Source of the DNA: an uncultured Gammaproteobacteria bacterium
GTDB lineage: Bacteria > Pseudomonadota > Gammaproteobacteria > Ga0077536
Reading direction: 5' to 3'
Assembly (NCBI GenBank): GCA_938082545.1
Contig: CALKCL010000016.1
Location: 1-64,000 of the forward strand
Length of the DNA stretch: 64,000 nt
How positions within the stretch are numbered: position 1 is the first letter of the stretch; each line of letters opens with the position of its first letter. The translations under genes and the position numbers were made by a program. The notes under the pieces are model-generated. The model was not told the DNA's origin and ran no database searches. It saw only the letters and a list, made by a program, of their open reading frames with translations. Below are positions 18,963 through 27,151 of this stretch, piece after piece.

Positions 18963-20349
18963 AGAGCGGCTTATGCATAGGGTAAAGAGAATTCATTTTA
19001 TCGGTGTTGGCGGTGCAGGAATGAATGGTATAGCGGAAGTGTTATTTAATATTGGTTATTTGATTTCTGGCTCCGACGTTATGGCATCATCGGTTACACG
19101 GCATCTGAAAAATATTGGCATAAAAATATTTATAGGTCACGAAGAAGCCTACGTTAAAGATGCAGATGTAGTGGTTTATTCAAGTGCTATTACCGAAGGG
19201 AACGTGGAACTCGTCGCGGCGCGAAAAAATCGTATCCCAGTTGTGCCTAGAGCGGAGATGTTGGCTGAAATCATGAGATTTCGAAATGGGATAGCCGTAG
19301 CAGGTACTCATGGCAAGACTACTACCACGAGTCTTATCGCAAGTATTTTGTCAGCTGCGGATCTTGATCCTACATTTGTGGTGGGAGGATTAGTTAAGAG
19401 CGCGAATTGTAATGCAAGGCTTGGGACAGGTAAGTATTTAGTCGCCGAGGCCGACGAAAGCGATGGCTCTTTTCTTTTTTTACAGCCGCTAATATCTGTG
19501 ATCACCAATATAGATGCAGATCACCTTTCTGCTTATGACAACGACTACACTCAATTAGAACAATCATTTCTAGATTTCTCTCGTCGCCTGCCTTTTTACG
19601 GGGTTGCCGTTGTGTGTGCAGACGATAAAAGTGCATGCTGTTTGATAGATAAAATCCACGCTCGTGTGATCACGTATGGATTTCACGAGGACGCAGACGT
19701 TCGAGCTTATGACGTCCGTGCTGTAAAAAATGGTGAATCTTTTAAGGTCGAGAAATCCGACGGAAGTTTCGGAGGCGCTTTCAGTCTTCCAATGCTAGGA
19801 GCTCATAATGTGCAAAATGCAACAGCCGCTATTGCTGTGGCTTTAGAGCTCGGCATTGAAAAGAGTTCTATACAACGGGCATTCCAATGTTTTGAAGGGA
19901 TTGATCGCAGGTTTCAGATTTACCCTAACGTAGTGTTTGAAAATAAATCTATAACTATAGTTGATGATTATGCTCATCACCCTAACGAATTAGTTGCGGT
20001 ATTAAAAACTTTCCAGATTCACTGGCCGAACAAACGTCAGATTATTGTATTTCAACCCCATCGATACACTCGTACTCGAGATCTCTTTGAGCATTTTGTC
20101 GAGGTGCTTTCAACTGTTGAGAGACTTTTTATATTGGAGGTGTATTCGGCAGGAGAAAAGTCAATTGAAGGTTGCGACGGATTAAGCCTGGTAAAAGCGA
20201 TTAATAGTAAAAATCAGGGCGAGACTATATTTGTTAAAGAATTAACGGATATTGAGAATATATTAGCAGACTTTGTTGAGGATAATGACGTGGTTGCTCT
20301 TTTGGGGGCTGGCTCCATAGGCGGTTTGGCTCAGGGTTTTCTAACATGA
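18955..20349 (+). CDS. murC: UDP-MurNAc:L-alanine ligase
   Basis: 464 residues. Opens with IHFIGVGGAGMNGIAEVL (UDP-binding) and GSD; P-loop AGTHGKTTTTSLIASI near residue 118; EADESDGSF, NIDADHLSAY, DDYAHHP and FQPHRYTRT follow. Adds the first stem residue. Two in-frame ATGs (18955 and 18973) are possible; 18955 overlaps murG, as is usual in this run. Confidence 0.96.
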   Translation: MHEERLMHRVKRIHFIGVGGAGMNGIAEVLFNIGYLISGSDVMASSVTRHLKNIGIKIFIGHEEAYVKDADVVVYSSAITEGNVELVAARKNRIPVVPRAEMLAEIMRFRNGIAVAGTHGKTTTTSLIASILSAADLDPTFVVGGLVKSANCNARLGTGKYLVAEADESDGSFLFLQPLISVITNIDADHLSAYDNDYTQLEQSFLDFSRRLPFYGVAVVCADDKSACCLIDKIHARVITYGFHEDADVRAYDVRAVKNGESFKVEKSDGSFGGAFSLPMLGAHNVQNATAAIAVALELGIEKSSIQRAFQCFEGIDRRFQIYPNVVFENKSITIVDDYAHHPNELVAVLKTFQIHWPNKRQIIVFQPHRYTRTRDLFEHFVEVLSTVERLFILEVYSAGEKSIEGCDGLSLVKAINSKNQGETIFVKELTDIENILADFVEDNDVVALLGAGSIGGLAQGFLT

Positions 20350-21275
20350 ATCTGTTAGATAAGAATAAGGAACAATTTAGCTCAGGTAGTGTGCTTTTAG
20401 AGAATGAGCTAATGTCTAAATACTCGACTTGGCGATGTGGAGGGAGAGCAAAATTATTTTTTCGGCCCAAAACGAAGAATGATGTCTCTATTTTTTTAAA
20501 ATCATACAGCGGGTGCGATCAAATTACATGGCTCGGCCTTGGTAGTAACACATTGTTTATAGACGATGTTGTCGACGCAACCATAATTGCGACGTCGCCT
20601 AATCTGTCAGAATTCCATTGGAGTGCACAAGATACTCTATACGCTGAATGTGGAGTTACTTGTTCGCGCGTCGCAAAAGAGGCAGCAAAGAAGTGTTGGG
20701 GAGGATTAGAGTTCTTGGCTGGTATTCCGGGAGTCCTGGGTGGTGCTTTGACAATGAACGCAGGAGCCCATGGCTCTGAAATCTGGTCTTTTGTGTCAGC
20801 AGTTGAAGTGATAGATAGAAAAGGAACTCAGTTTGTACTCAATGCTAAAGAGTATTCTCCTTCCTATCGTTGTGTAGATGGTCCCGAACTTTGGTTTTTA
20901 GGAGCATGGCTAAAGTTTAATCAGAAGGTATCAAATGGCAAAGAGAAAATTCGCTCTCTTCTAGAGAAAAGAAGGCTTACCCAACCTACTGGAAGCTCCA
21001 CCTGTGGATCTGTATTTAAGAACCCAGAGGGAGGTCATGCGGGTCAAATGATTGACGAGTGTGGGTTAAAAGGATATCGCATTGGTGATGCTCAAATATC
21101 AGAGATTCACGCAAATTTTATCGTAAATCGTGGAAATGCTTCAGCCTATCAAATCCTTGAACTTATTAAGCTTGCTAGAGAAGAAGTAAAAAGAAAGTTT
21201 CACATTGAGCTACAGACCGAAATTTGCCAGGTTGGGACAGAAGCTTCTCAAAACTGTGAGGTAAAGTATCCGTGA
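20346..21275 (+). CDS. murB: UDP-N-acetylenolpyruvoylglucosamine reductase
   Basis: 309 residues, FAD-dependent reductase making UDP-MurNAc. FAD site GLGSNTLFID, then AGIPGVLGGALTMNAGAHG, and the catalytic region CGSVFKNPEGGHAGQMIDECGLKG with the active serine. The length and compact C-terminus fit the short (type II) MurB class rather than the longer enterobacterial type. The murC-murB-ddl order is seen in several gammaproteobacteria; Pseudomonas keeps murB elsewhere. ATGA overlap with murC. Confidence 0.95.
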   Translation: MNLLDKNKEQFSSGSVLLENELMSKYSTWRCGGRAKLFFRPKTKNDVSIFLKSYSGCDQITWLGLGSNTLFIDDVVDATIIATSPNLSEFHWSAQDTLYAECGVTCSRVAKEAAKKCWGGLEFLAGIPGVLGGALTMNAGAHGSEIWSFVSAVEVIDRKGTQFVLNAKEYSPSYRCVDGPELWFLGAWLKFNQKVSNGKEKIRSLLEKRRLTQPTGSSTCGSVFKNPEGGHAGQMIDECGLKGYRIGDAQISEIHANFIVNRGNASAYQILELIKLAREEVKRKFHIELQTEICQVGTEASQNCEVKYP

Positions 21276-22231
21276 CTGATTTTACTTCGGAAATCTATGC
21301 AAAAATTGTTGCGCAGGCGGGTCATGTCGGAATTTTGATGGGTGGGAATTCAGCAGAACGTGATGTTTCATTGGAAACTGGCTCAAATGTGGCTTCTGCT
21401 CTGCGGAGGTTGGGAGTTCAAAGTACTGCATTTGATTGGGACGGTTCTCTGGATAGAATTCAAGATTGGACGGATTGCGACCGTTTTTTTATCGCACTGC
21501 ATGGGAGGGGAGGAGAAGATGGGAAAATCCAGTCTGTTCTTGACCTCATGAGTATCCCTTACACTGGGACCAAAGTCTTAGGGTGCGCTTTGTCCATGGA
21601 TAAGAATCGCACTAAGCATATTTGGCGAGGAGTTGGCCTGCCCACACCTGATTCTTTTCTTGTAACGGCCGCGACAAATATGGAATGGCTTATCGAACAG
21701 CTAGGGCTACCTCTGATGATAAAACCTGCCAGAGAAGGTTCTAGTTTTGGAATTACAAAAGTAGATAAGACTAATGAATTAGTCCCAGCGATACGATCGG
21801 CTCTTACTTATGACAGCACAGTTCTAGCAGAATCTTATGTTACGGGCTCTGAGTATACGGTTGCTGTTCTGGATGGAACTTCCCTGCCAGTAATAAAGAT
21901 AGAAACTCCCCAGTCCTTCTTTAATTACGAGGCCAAATATAACGTAGAGGACACAAAGTATTCTTGTCCATCCGGTCTCGAAGAAAATGCGGAGGCAAGT
22001 CTCAAGAAATTGGCTTTGCAAGCATTTTCATCGATTAACGGATCTGGCTGGGGAAGAGTCGACATTATTTTGGATTCTAAAGGCATCGCTTGGTTGATAG
22101 AAGCTAATGCTGTTCCTGGTCTAACATCTCATTCGTTAGTACCAATGGCGGCAAAAAATATAGGTGTCTCTTTCGATCAATTAATCGCTTTGATATTAAG
22201 TACAAGTATGACTAAAGAGCAATTGATATGA
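21272..22231 (+). CDS. ddl: D-alanine--D-alanine ligase
   Basis: 319 residues, ATP-grasp enzyme that makes the D-Ala-D-Ala used by MurF. Motifs: GILMGGNSAERDVSLETGSNVA, HGRGGEDGKIQ, LPLMIKPAREGSSFGI (ATP lysine), YEAKY, and the C-terminal EANAVPGLTSHSLVPMAA. GTG start overlapping the murB stop (GTGA). Confidence 0.96.
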   Translation: MTDFTSEIYAKIVAQAGHVGILMGGNSAERDVSLETGSNVASALRRLGVQSTAFDWDGSLDRIQDWTDCDRFFIALHGRGGEDGKIQSVLDLMSIPYTGTKVLGCALSMDKNRTKHIWRGVGLPTPDSFLVTAATNMEWLIEQLGLPLMIKPAREGSSFGITKVDKTNELVPAIRSALTYDSTVLAESYVTGSEYTVAVLDGTSLPVIKIETPQSFFNYEAKYNVEDTKYSCPSGLEENAEASLKKLALQAFSSINGSGWGRVDIILDSKGIAWLIEANAVPGLTSHSLVPMAAKNIGVSFDQLIALILSTSMTKEQLI

Positions 22232-22977
22232 GTCAGGCGTTGTTAAATAAACAGCAGTCATCGAGGTGGCCTTTGGGGGTCATTATCCTTTCAAGCGGTG
22301 TTGTCTGCGTTGTGATTATTGTATTAACGTATATTTCTTTTAAATTAGCAGATCCTAAAGTTTTACCTATTACTAAAATTGTCGTTAGCCCTCTCAATAC
22401 AAAATTTATAAATTTAGAGGCCGAAAATTTAGTAGAGATAGTAGAAGAAACGTTAACTGATAGAGGTTTTTTTCACATTAACGTTCGTGCCGTGCAAACT
22501 GAAATGTTGCGACAGCCTTGGGTCTCTAAAGCTATTGTAAAACGTTCTTGGCGGGATAAGTTGATTATCCAAATACGTGAGCAAAGACCAGTTGCAAGAT
22601 GGGGAGAAAAAGAATTATTAAATGAAAAGGGTGAAGTTTTTTCACCTGATTTTTTAGGGAAAGCGAAGACTTTAGTTAGGTTGACCGGACCAGTTGGTAC
22701 TCAACAAATTATGCTGGAGCATTACAAAGTGATGTCTGCCCGCCTTGAAGTATTTGGATTAGGTGTGAGCGAAGTCCTACTTACTGACCGGCGAGCTTGG
22801 ACATTATATACAGATGATGGAAAAGCACTTGTAATGGGCCGCGACGATATTTTGAATAGGTTGCAAAGATTTTTGATCGGTTACCCAAAGGAGTTAGCGG
22901 CCAGATGGTCGGAGGTTAACAAAGTAGACCTGAGATATTCTAATGGGTTAGCTGTTTTGAATAAAAAAATACTATGA
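22228..22977 (+). CDS. ftsQ: Cell division protein FtsQ
   Basis: 249 residues with a transmembrane helix at about residues 15-38, a POTRA-like domain (ITKIVVSPLNTKFINLEAENLVEIVEE) and the beta domain with WVSKAIVKRSWRDKLIIQIREQRPVARW. It scaffolds the FtsQLB complex in the periplasm. Coupled to ddl by ATGA. At its 3' end another ATGA begins a chain of two tiny ORFs that leads to ftsA. Confidence 0.94.
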   Translation: MSQALLNKQQSSRWPLGVIILSSGVVCVVIIVLTYISFKLADPKVLPITKIVVSPLNTKFINLEAENLVEIVEETLTDRGFFHINVRAVQTEMLRQPWVSKAIVKRSWRDKLIIQIREQRPVARWGEKELLNEKGEVFSPDFLGKAKTLVRLTGPVGTQQIMLEHYKVMSARLEVFGLGVSEVLLTDRRAWTLYTDDGKALVMGRDDILNRLQRFLIGYPKELAARWSEVNKVDLRYSNGLAVLNKKIL

Positions 22978-22994
22978 AAAAGAGAGTCAAATGA
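22974..22994 (+). other. Six-codon ORF coupled to the ftsQ stop
   Basis: ATG 22974 overlaps the ftsQ TGA, codes for MKKRVK and stops at a TGA that overlaps the ATG of the next tiny ORF. The purine-rich AAAAAGAGAG inside it can serve as ribosome-binding site for that ORF. I cannot show that it is translated; it may be chance. Confidence 0.3.
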
Positions 22995-23044
22995 ATTCAG
23001 AAAGAAAAGCTTTTTTTAACAAACCGAGGTCATTTCCGTCATGA
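22991..23044 (+). other. Seventeen-codon ORF joining to ftsA by ATGA
   Basis: ATG 22991 is preceded by GAGAG; the ORF encodes MNSERKAFFNKPRSFPS and stops at 23042-23044, overlapping the ftsA ATG at 23041. The ftsA ribosome-binding site (CGAGGT) lies inside it. It may act as a translational relay across the 63 bp ftsQ-ftsA gap. No homologue is recognised. Confidence 0.35.
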
Positions 23045-24270
23045 AAAAATCAGATAAAAAGCTGATTATTGGCTTGGATATAGGGACGTCTAAAGTTGTG
23101 GCGATAGTTGGAGAATTGTCTGGAAAAGAAGATGTCGAAGTCATTGGGCTAGGATCATCTCCCTCGAGAGGACTTAAGAAAGGGGTGGTGGTGAATATAG
23201 AATCGACAGTTCAGTCTATACAAGCTGCGATAGAGGAAGCAGAACTAATGGCAGGCTGTCAGATCAAGTCGGTATATGCCGGAATATCTGGTGGGCACAT
23301 AAGAAGCTTGAATTCGCATGGAGTTGTCCAAATTAGAGAGAACGAAGTTTCTAATGGTGATGTTGAGCGAGTAATGGACGCAGCGAGGGCAGTTGCTATA
23401 CCCTCAGATCAGAAAATATTACATATCCTGGCTCAGGAATTCATCATAGACGGGCAGGAAGGGATAGTTGATCCGATAGGAATGTCAGGGGTTCGACTCG
23501 AAGCAAATGTACATATGGTCACAGGAGCAGTATCCGCGGCACAAAACATCAATAAATGCGTAAAAAGGTGTGGTCTTGAAGTAGATAATATTATATTGCA
23601 ACAGCTGGCTTCGTCTTATGCAGTCTTGACTGAGGAAGAAAAAGATCTAGGAATATGTCTCTGTGATATAGGGGGTGGCACGACAGATATTGCTGTTTTC
23701 GTAAATGGCGCCATACATCATTCTGCCGTTATTCCAATTGCCGGTGACCAAGCAACGAAGGATATTGCAGTTGCTCTTAGAACGCCAACCCATCATGCAG
23801 AAGATTTGAAAATTCGCTATGCCTGTGCTTTGACACAGTTAGCCAACCCCGAAGAAACCATCGAAGTCCCTAGTGTTGGTGACAGGCCTCCAAGACGTTT
23901 AACACGACAGACACTCGCCGAAGTTGTCGAGCCCCGTTATGAAGAATTATTTAGCTTAGTAGCATCTGAGCTAAAAAGGAGTGGGTTCGAGGAACTTATT
24001 GCGGCGGGTATAGTGCTGACAGGTGGGGGTTCTAAAATGGAAGGTGTTATCGAGCTTGCTGAAGAGGTATTTCATATGCCGGTTCGTATAGGCAGTCCCA
24101 AGGGTGTTTCTGGGTTAGTAGACGTCGTGAAGAACCCGATTTACGCCACAGGGGTCGGTCTTCTGGTATTTGGACAACGACTTTCTTTAGGTTTAAGCCA
24201 ATCAGGGCAGAATTCTTCAGGAATGTCGTATTTGGAAAAAATGAAAAACTGGTTCAAAAGGAATTTTTAG
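23041..24270 (+). CDS. ftsA: Cell division protein FtsA (actin-like membrane tether)
   Basis: 409 residues of the actin/HSP70 ATPase fold. IGLDIGTSKVVAIVGE (phosphate 1), CDIGGGTTDIAVF (phosphate 2) and IVLTGGGSKMEG (adenosine) are visible, with the SHS2/1C domain after residue 80. The C-terminus is the amphipathic membrane-targeting helix (YLEKMKNWFKRNF). It anchors FtsZ to the membrane and recruits later division proteins. Confidence 0.97.
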   Translation: MKKSDKKLIIGLDIGTSKVVAIVGELSGKEDVEVIGLGSSPSRGLKKGVVVNIESTVQSIQAAIEEAELMAGCQIKSVYAGISGGHIRSLNSHGVVQIRENEVSNGDVERVMDAARAVAIPSDQKILHILAQEFIIDGQEGIVDPIGMSGVRLEANVHMVTGAVSAAQNINKCVKRCGLEVDNIILQQLASSYAVLTEEEKDLGICLCDIGGGTTDIAVFVNGAIHHSAVIPIAGDQATKDIAVALRTPTHHAEDLKIRYACALTQLANPEETIEVPSVGDRPPRRLTRQTLAEVVEPRYEELFSLVASELKRSGFEELIAAGIVLTGGGSKMEGVIELAEEVFHMPVRIGSPKGVSGLVDVVKNPIYATGVGLLVFGQRLSLGLSQSGQNSSGMSYLEKMKNWFKRNF

Positions 24271-24338
24271 TACTGAAGAAATTTCAGTAGATAAATAAAA
24301 AATACTTAAATATTTAATTTACATATGGAGTAAAAAAT

Positions 24339-25475
24339 ATGTTTGAAATTATAGAAGAAACAACAGCCCGAGCATTAATAAAAGTCATCGGGGTAGGCGG
24401 CGGTGGCGGTAATGCTGTGCAACATATGATGACTTCTAAATTTGAGCATGTAGAGTTTGTTTGCGCTAATACGGATGCCCAAGCACTTGAGAATGGCAGT
24501 GTTAGTAACACGTTACAATTAGGTGGAGACTTTACAAAAGGTTTAGGTGCAGGCGCAGATCCTGCAATTGGCCGTCAAGCAGCGCTAGATGATACTGACC
24601 GGATCACAGAGATGTTGAAAGGGACAGATATGGTTTTCATCACTGCTGGAATGGGAGGCGGGACAGGCACAGGTGCTGCTCCTGTAGTCGCTCAACTTGC
24701 CCGAGAAATGAATGTTTTGACAGTGGCAGTAGTCACACGTCCATTCTCTTTTGAAGGGAAGAAGAGAGGATTGGTCGCAGACAAAGGTTTGGAAGAGTTG
24801 TCCCAATATGTTGATTCCTTAATAGTGATTCCAAATGAAAAACTATTGAGTGAATTAGGAGCAGATGTAACTCTTTCGGATGCTTTTAGTGCGGCAAATA
24901 ACGTGTTGTTAGGTGCAGTACAAGGAATAGCCGAGTTGATAACCTGCAGTGGCCGTATAAATGTCGATTTCGCCGATGTGCGTACAGTCATGTCTGAGAA
25001 AGGGATGGCGATGATTGGGACAGGCTCTGGTCGTGGAGAAGATAGAGCGAAAGATGCTGCGAGGGCAGCTATTAGTAGTCCTTTGCTAGAAGATATAGAT
25101 TTAACTGGAGCGAAAGGAGTTTTAGTCAATATCACTTCTAGTGCTGACCTAACAATAGGAGAATTTCAACAATTTGGTGAATGTGTAGCCGAATTCACTT
25201 CGGATAATGCCACGGTAGTAATTGGAAATGTTGTAGACCCGACACTCAAAGAAGAAGTCCGTGTGACGGTTGTCGCCACCGGGATCGGTGCTGAAAAAGA
25301 TGAGGTTTTTTCTACACCTTCTTTGGTGACCGACAATAAAGAAGCTCAGTTACAACTTCCTGATCGGCAAGGTGTTCTAGGACACAGAGGGACTGAGATA
25401 GCTGAAAAAAACCGCCAGTCTGGCGATGATGATTATTTAGACATACCTGCTTTTTTAAGGAGACAGGCTGATTAG
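24339..25475 (+). CDS. ftsZ: Cell division GTPase FtsZ
   Basis: 378 residues. Tubulin signature GGGTGTGAAP near residue 107, the N-terminal IKVIGVGGGGGNAVQHM, the T7 synergy-loop region NVDFADVRTVM, and the C-terminal tail DYLDIPAFLRRQAD that binds FtsA and ZipA. Polymerises into the Z ring. It is separated from ftsA by 68 bp and from lpxC by 88 bp. Confidence 0.98.
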   Translation: MFEIIEETTARALIKVIGVGGGGGNAVQHMMTSKFEHVEFVCANTDAQALENGSVSNTLQLGGDFTKGLGAGADPAIGRQAALDDTDRITEMLKGTDMVFITAGMGGGTGTGAAPVVAQLAREMNVLTVAVVTRPFSFEGKKRGLVADKGLEELSQYVDSLIVIPNEKLLSELGADVTLSDAFSAANNVLLGAVQGIAELITCSGRINVDFADVRTVMSEKGMAMIGTGSGRGEDRAKDAARAAISSPLLEDIDLTGAKGVLVNITSSADLTIGEFQQFGECVAEFTSDNATVVIGNVVDPTLKEEVRVTVVATGIGAEKDEVFSTPSLVTDNKEAQLQLPDRQGVLGHRGTEIAEKNRQSGDDDYLDIPAFLRRQAD

Positions 25476-25521
25476 TTAGTCGGCAGCACTGGGGGAACTA
25501 CGATTAGAACGGTTAGATTTG

Positions 25522-25530
25522 TGGTATGAT
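25522..25530 (+). promoter_or_regulatory. Extended -10 promoter for lpxC
   Basis: TGG followed by TATGAT (25525-25530), about 34 bp upstream of the lpxC ATG, in the ftsZ-lpxC gap where E. coli also has a separate lpxC promoter. No clear -35 is seen; the extended -10 would compensate. Confidence 0.5.
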
Positions 25531-25563
25531 TCTTTTTCATAAATTCTTAGGAACGTCAGGGGA

Positions 25564-26481
25564 ATGATAAAGCAGAGAACCCTGAGAAACAGCATCCGCG
25601 CGACTGGCGTAGGCCTTCACTCAGGAATAGAGGTCTGTCTGACCATCAAACCGGCGCCAGTGGATACAGGCATAGTGTTTTGTAGAAAAGACTGCGACCC
25701 TGAGGTCAGAATCCGTGCGAGTGTAGAGAACGTTGGCGCGACAAGTTTATCTACCAGTTTGAGACAAGACGATGTCACGGTGTCGACTGTTGAACATCTC
25801 CTTTCAGCATTAGCTGGCTTAGGAATAGACAATGCTACTATAGACCTGACGTCTTCTGAACTTCCGATTATGGATGGCAGTGCAGGACCTTTTGTTTTTC
25901 TCTTACAGTCCGCTGGTATCGAAGAACAGGAAGCCGAAAAAAAATTCATGCGCATAAAGCGTGAAATTTCAGTGACAGATGGTGATAAATGGGCCCGATT
26001 TGAGCCCTTTGAAGGTTTTAAAGTCTCGTTTGGCATTGAGTTTGACCATCCAGTATTCCATAAGAAAACTAGTCATGCAGTCATCGATTTCTCTACTACT
26101 TCATTTGTGAAAGAAGTGAGTCGTGCGCGTACCTTTGGCTTCAGTAAAGACGTGGAAGCATTAAGAGAGAGGAATCTTGCTCTAGGAGGTAGTTTAGAGA
26201 ACGCAATCGTTATAGCTGATAGCGGAGTCTTGAATGAGGATGGGCTACGCTATGAAGATGAGTTTGTGAAACACAAAATTCTTGATGCCATTGGAGATTT
26301 ATACTTGCTAGGTTACAGTTTAATTGGTGCATTCAATGGTTATAAATCAGGTCATGAGTTAAACAACAGACTAATGAAGAAAGTATTGTTGGAAACGGAT
26401 TCGTGGGAGTTGGTCTCGATGGAAGACTCAAACCTTTCTTCGATAGTTTTTCAGCAACCAACAACTGCGGTAGGGCATTAG
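25564..26481 (+). CDS. lpxC: UDP-3-O-acyl-N-acetylglucosamine deacetylase
   Basis: 305 residues, the zinc-dependent committed step of lipid A synthesis. Visible: the N-terminal [14 protein letters not shown], zinc ligand region [26 protein letters not shown], and the C-terminal [14 protein letters not shown] plus SGHELNN with catalytic and zinc-binding His/Asp residues. It converges on dciA with only 4 bp between stops. Confidence 0.97.
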   Translation: MIKQRTLRNSIRATGVGLHSGIEVCLTIKPAPVDTGIVFCRKDCDPEVRIRASVENVGATSLSTSLRQDDVTVSTVEHLLSALAGLGIDNATIDLTSSELPIMDGSAGPFVFLLQSAGIEEQEAEKKFMRIKREISVTDGDKWARFEPFEGFKVSFGIEFDHPVFHKKTSHAVIDFSTTSFVKEVSRARTFGFSKDVEALRERNLALGGSLENAIVIADSGVLNEDGLRYEDEFVKHKILDAIGDLYLLGYSLIGAFNGYKSGHELNNRLMKKVLLETDSWELVSMEDSNLSSIVFQQPTTAVGH

Positions 26482-26485
26482 ATAC

Positions 26486-26923
26486 CTATAGTTTTAGCTT
26501 CTTGGCTATCCGTTTGAACGCCTCGCGCGCTTTATCGTTGGCGAGACTAGATGAGTATCGATTGATCGCGTCGGCAGCAGCTCGACTTAGCGTTAAAGGT
26601 TTTCTCTGCCGGTCAACTGGCAATGATTCTGGCCTCACTTTCACTTGGATGTCTAGGATATTTTGGAATTCTTCTACGGTATTTAGCGATTCTACTAATT
26701 CTGGTGTTATATATTTTAATTGCGCCGCCCAAGCGGCAGAATCTGAGTGCAGAAGGATAGTTCGATCTTTGATCGTAGATAGGGTGATATGTTCAGCAAA
26801 CTTCGCAGGTAAATGCTGTTTTAGTAAGGTGTTGAGCTCAGAGAGGGCAAATGCTTGTTTTACCAGAGAGCCAGTCGCGCTATCTTTCCCAAGCAGTGAG
26901 GCAATTGTATTTAAGCGGCTCAT
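26486..26923 (-). CDS. dciA: DUF721 / DciA-like helicase-loader protein
   Basis: 145 residues. The N-terminal part has the DUF721 pattern: an RLNTIASLL start, a central SAAWAAQLKYITPELVESLN (the W-A-x-x-L KH-like core), and NILDIQVKVRP. A basic C-terminal tail follows. DciA proteins load the replicative helicase DnaB in bacteria lacking phage-type DnaC. The lpxC-dciA-secA position is conserved where E. coli has secM. Function is inferred from family and location. Confidence 0.82.
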   Translation of the reverse strand: MSRLNTIASLLGKDSATGSLVKQAFALSELNTLLKQHLPAKFAEHITLSTIKDRTILLHSDSAAWAAQLKYITPELVESLNTVEEFQNILDIQVKVRPESLPVDRQRKPLTLSRAAADAINRYSSSLANDKAREAFKRIAKKLKL

Positions 26924-27074
26924 ATTTGGTGTCCAGTTAAGTTTCGCAGTTGTATAGTTCTGTTTCTCACGTAATTCGCTGTGGCTTGTGTGTTTATATC
27001 ATAGGTGCGAACTGATCATATAAAATGAATAACTCTAATTACTTATTTTATCAAGAGAATAACGATTTTCGATT

Positions 27075-27083
27075 TGCTACAAT
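27075..27083 (+). promoter_or_regulatory. Extended -10 promoter for secA
   Basis: TGC followed by TACAAT (27078-27083) in the gap between the divergent dciA and secA genes, about 69 bp before the secA ATG. The extended -10 form makes up for the lack of a clear -35. Confidence 0.45.
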
Positions 27084-27151
27084 AGGGACCTCTGGCCTAT
27101 CCTACGCATGGTAGCAAGAGTCTTTAAATCTATAGGTAGCTCAATAAATTA

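Noticed and set aside
24692..25135. 147-codon minus-strand frame inside ftsZ, and similar frames in lpxC, sucD and pagL
   Set aside because: These are mirror frames produced by codon bias in well-identified genes.
26403..26957. 184-codon plus-strand frame opposite dciA
   Set aside because: It overlaps the end of lpxC and the full dciA gene; the minus-strand product matches DUF721 while the plus-strand product looks like nothing known.
26924..27151. Possible secM-type arrest gene upstream of secA
   Set aside because: No export-signal ORF or arrest motif is present; dciA on the opposite strand occupies the place.
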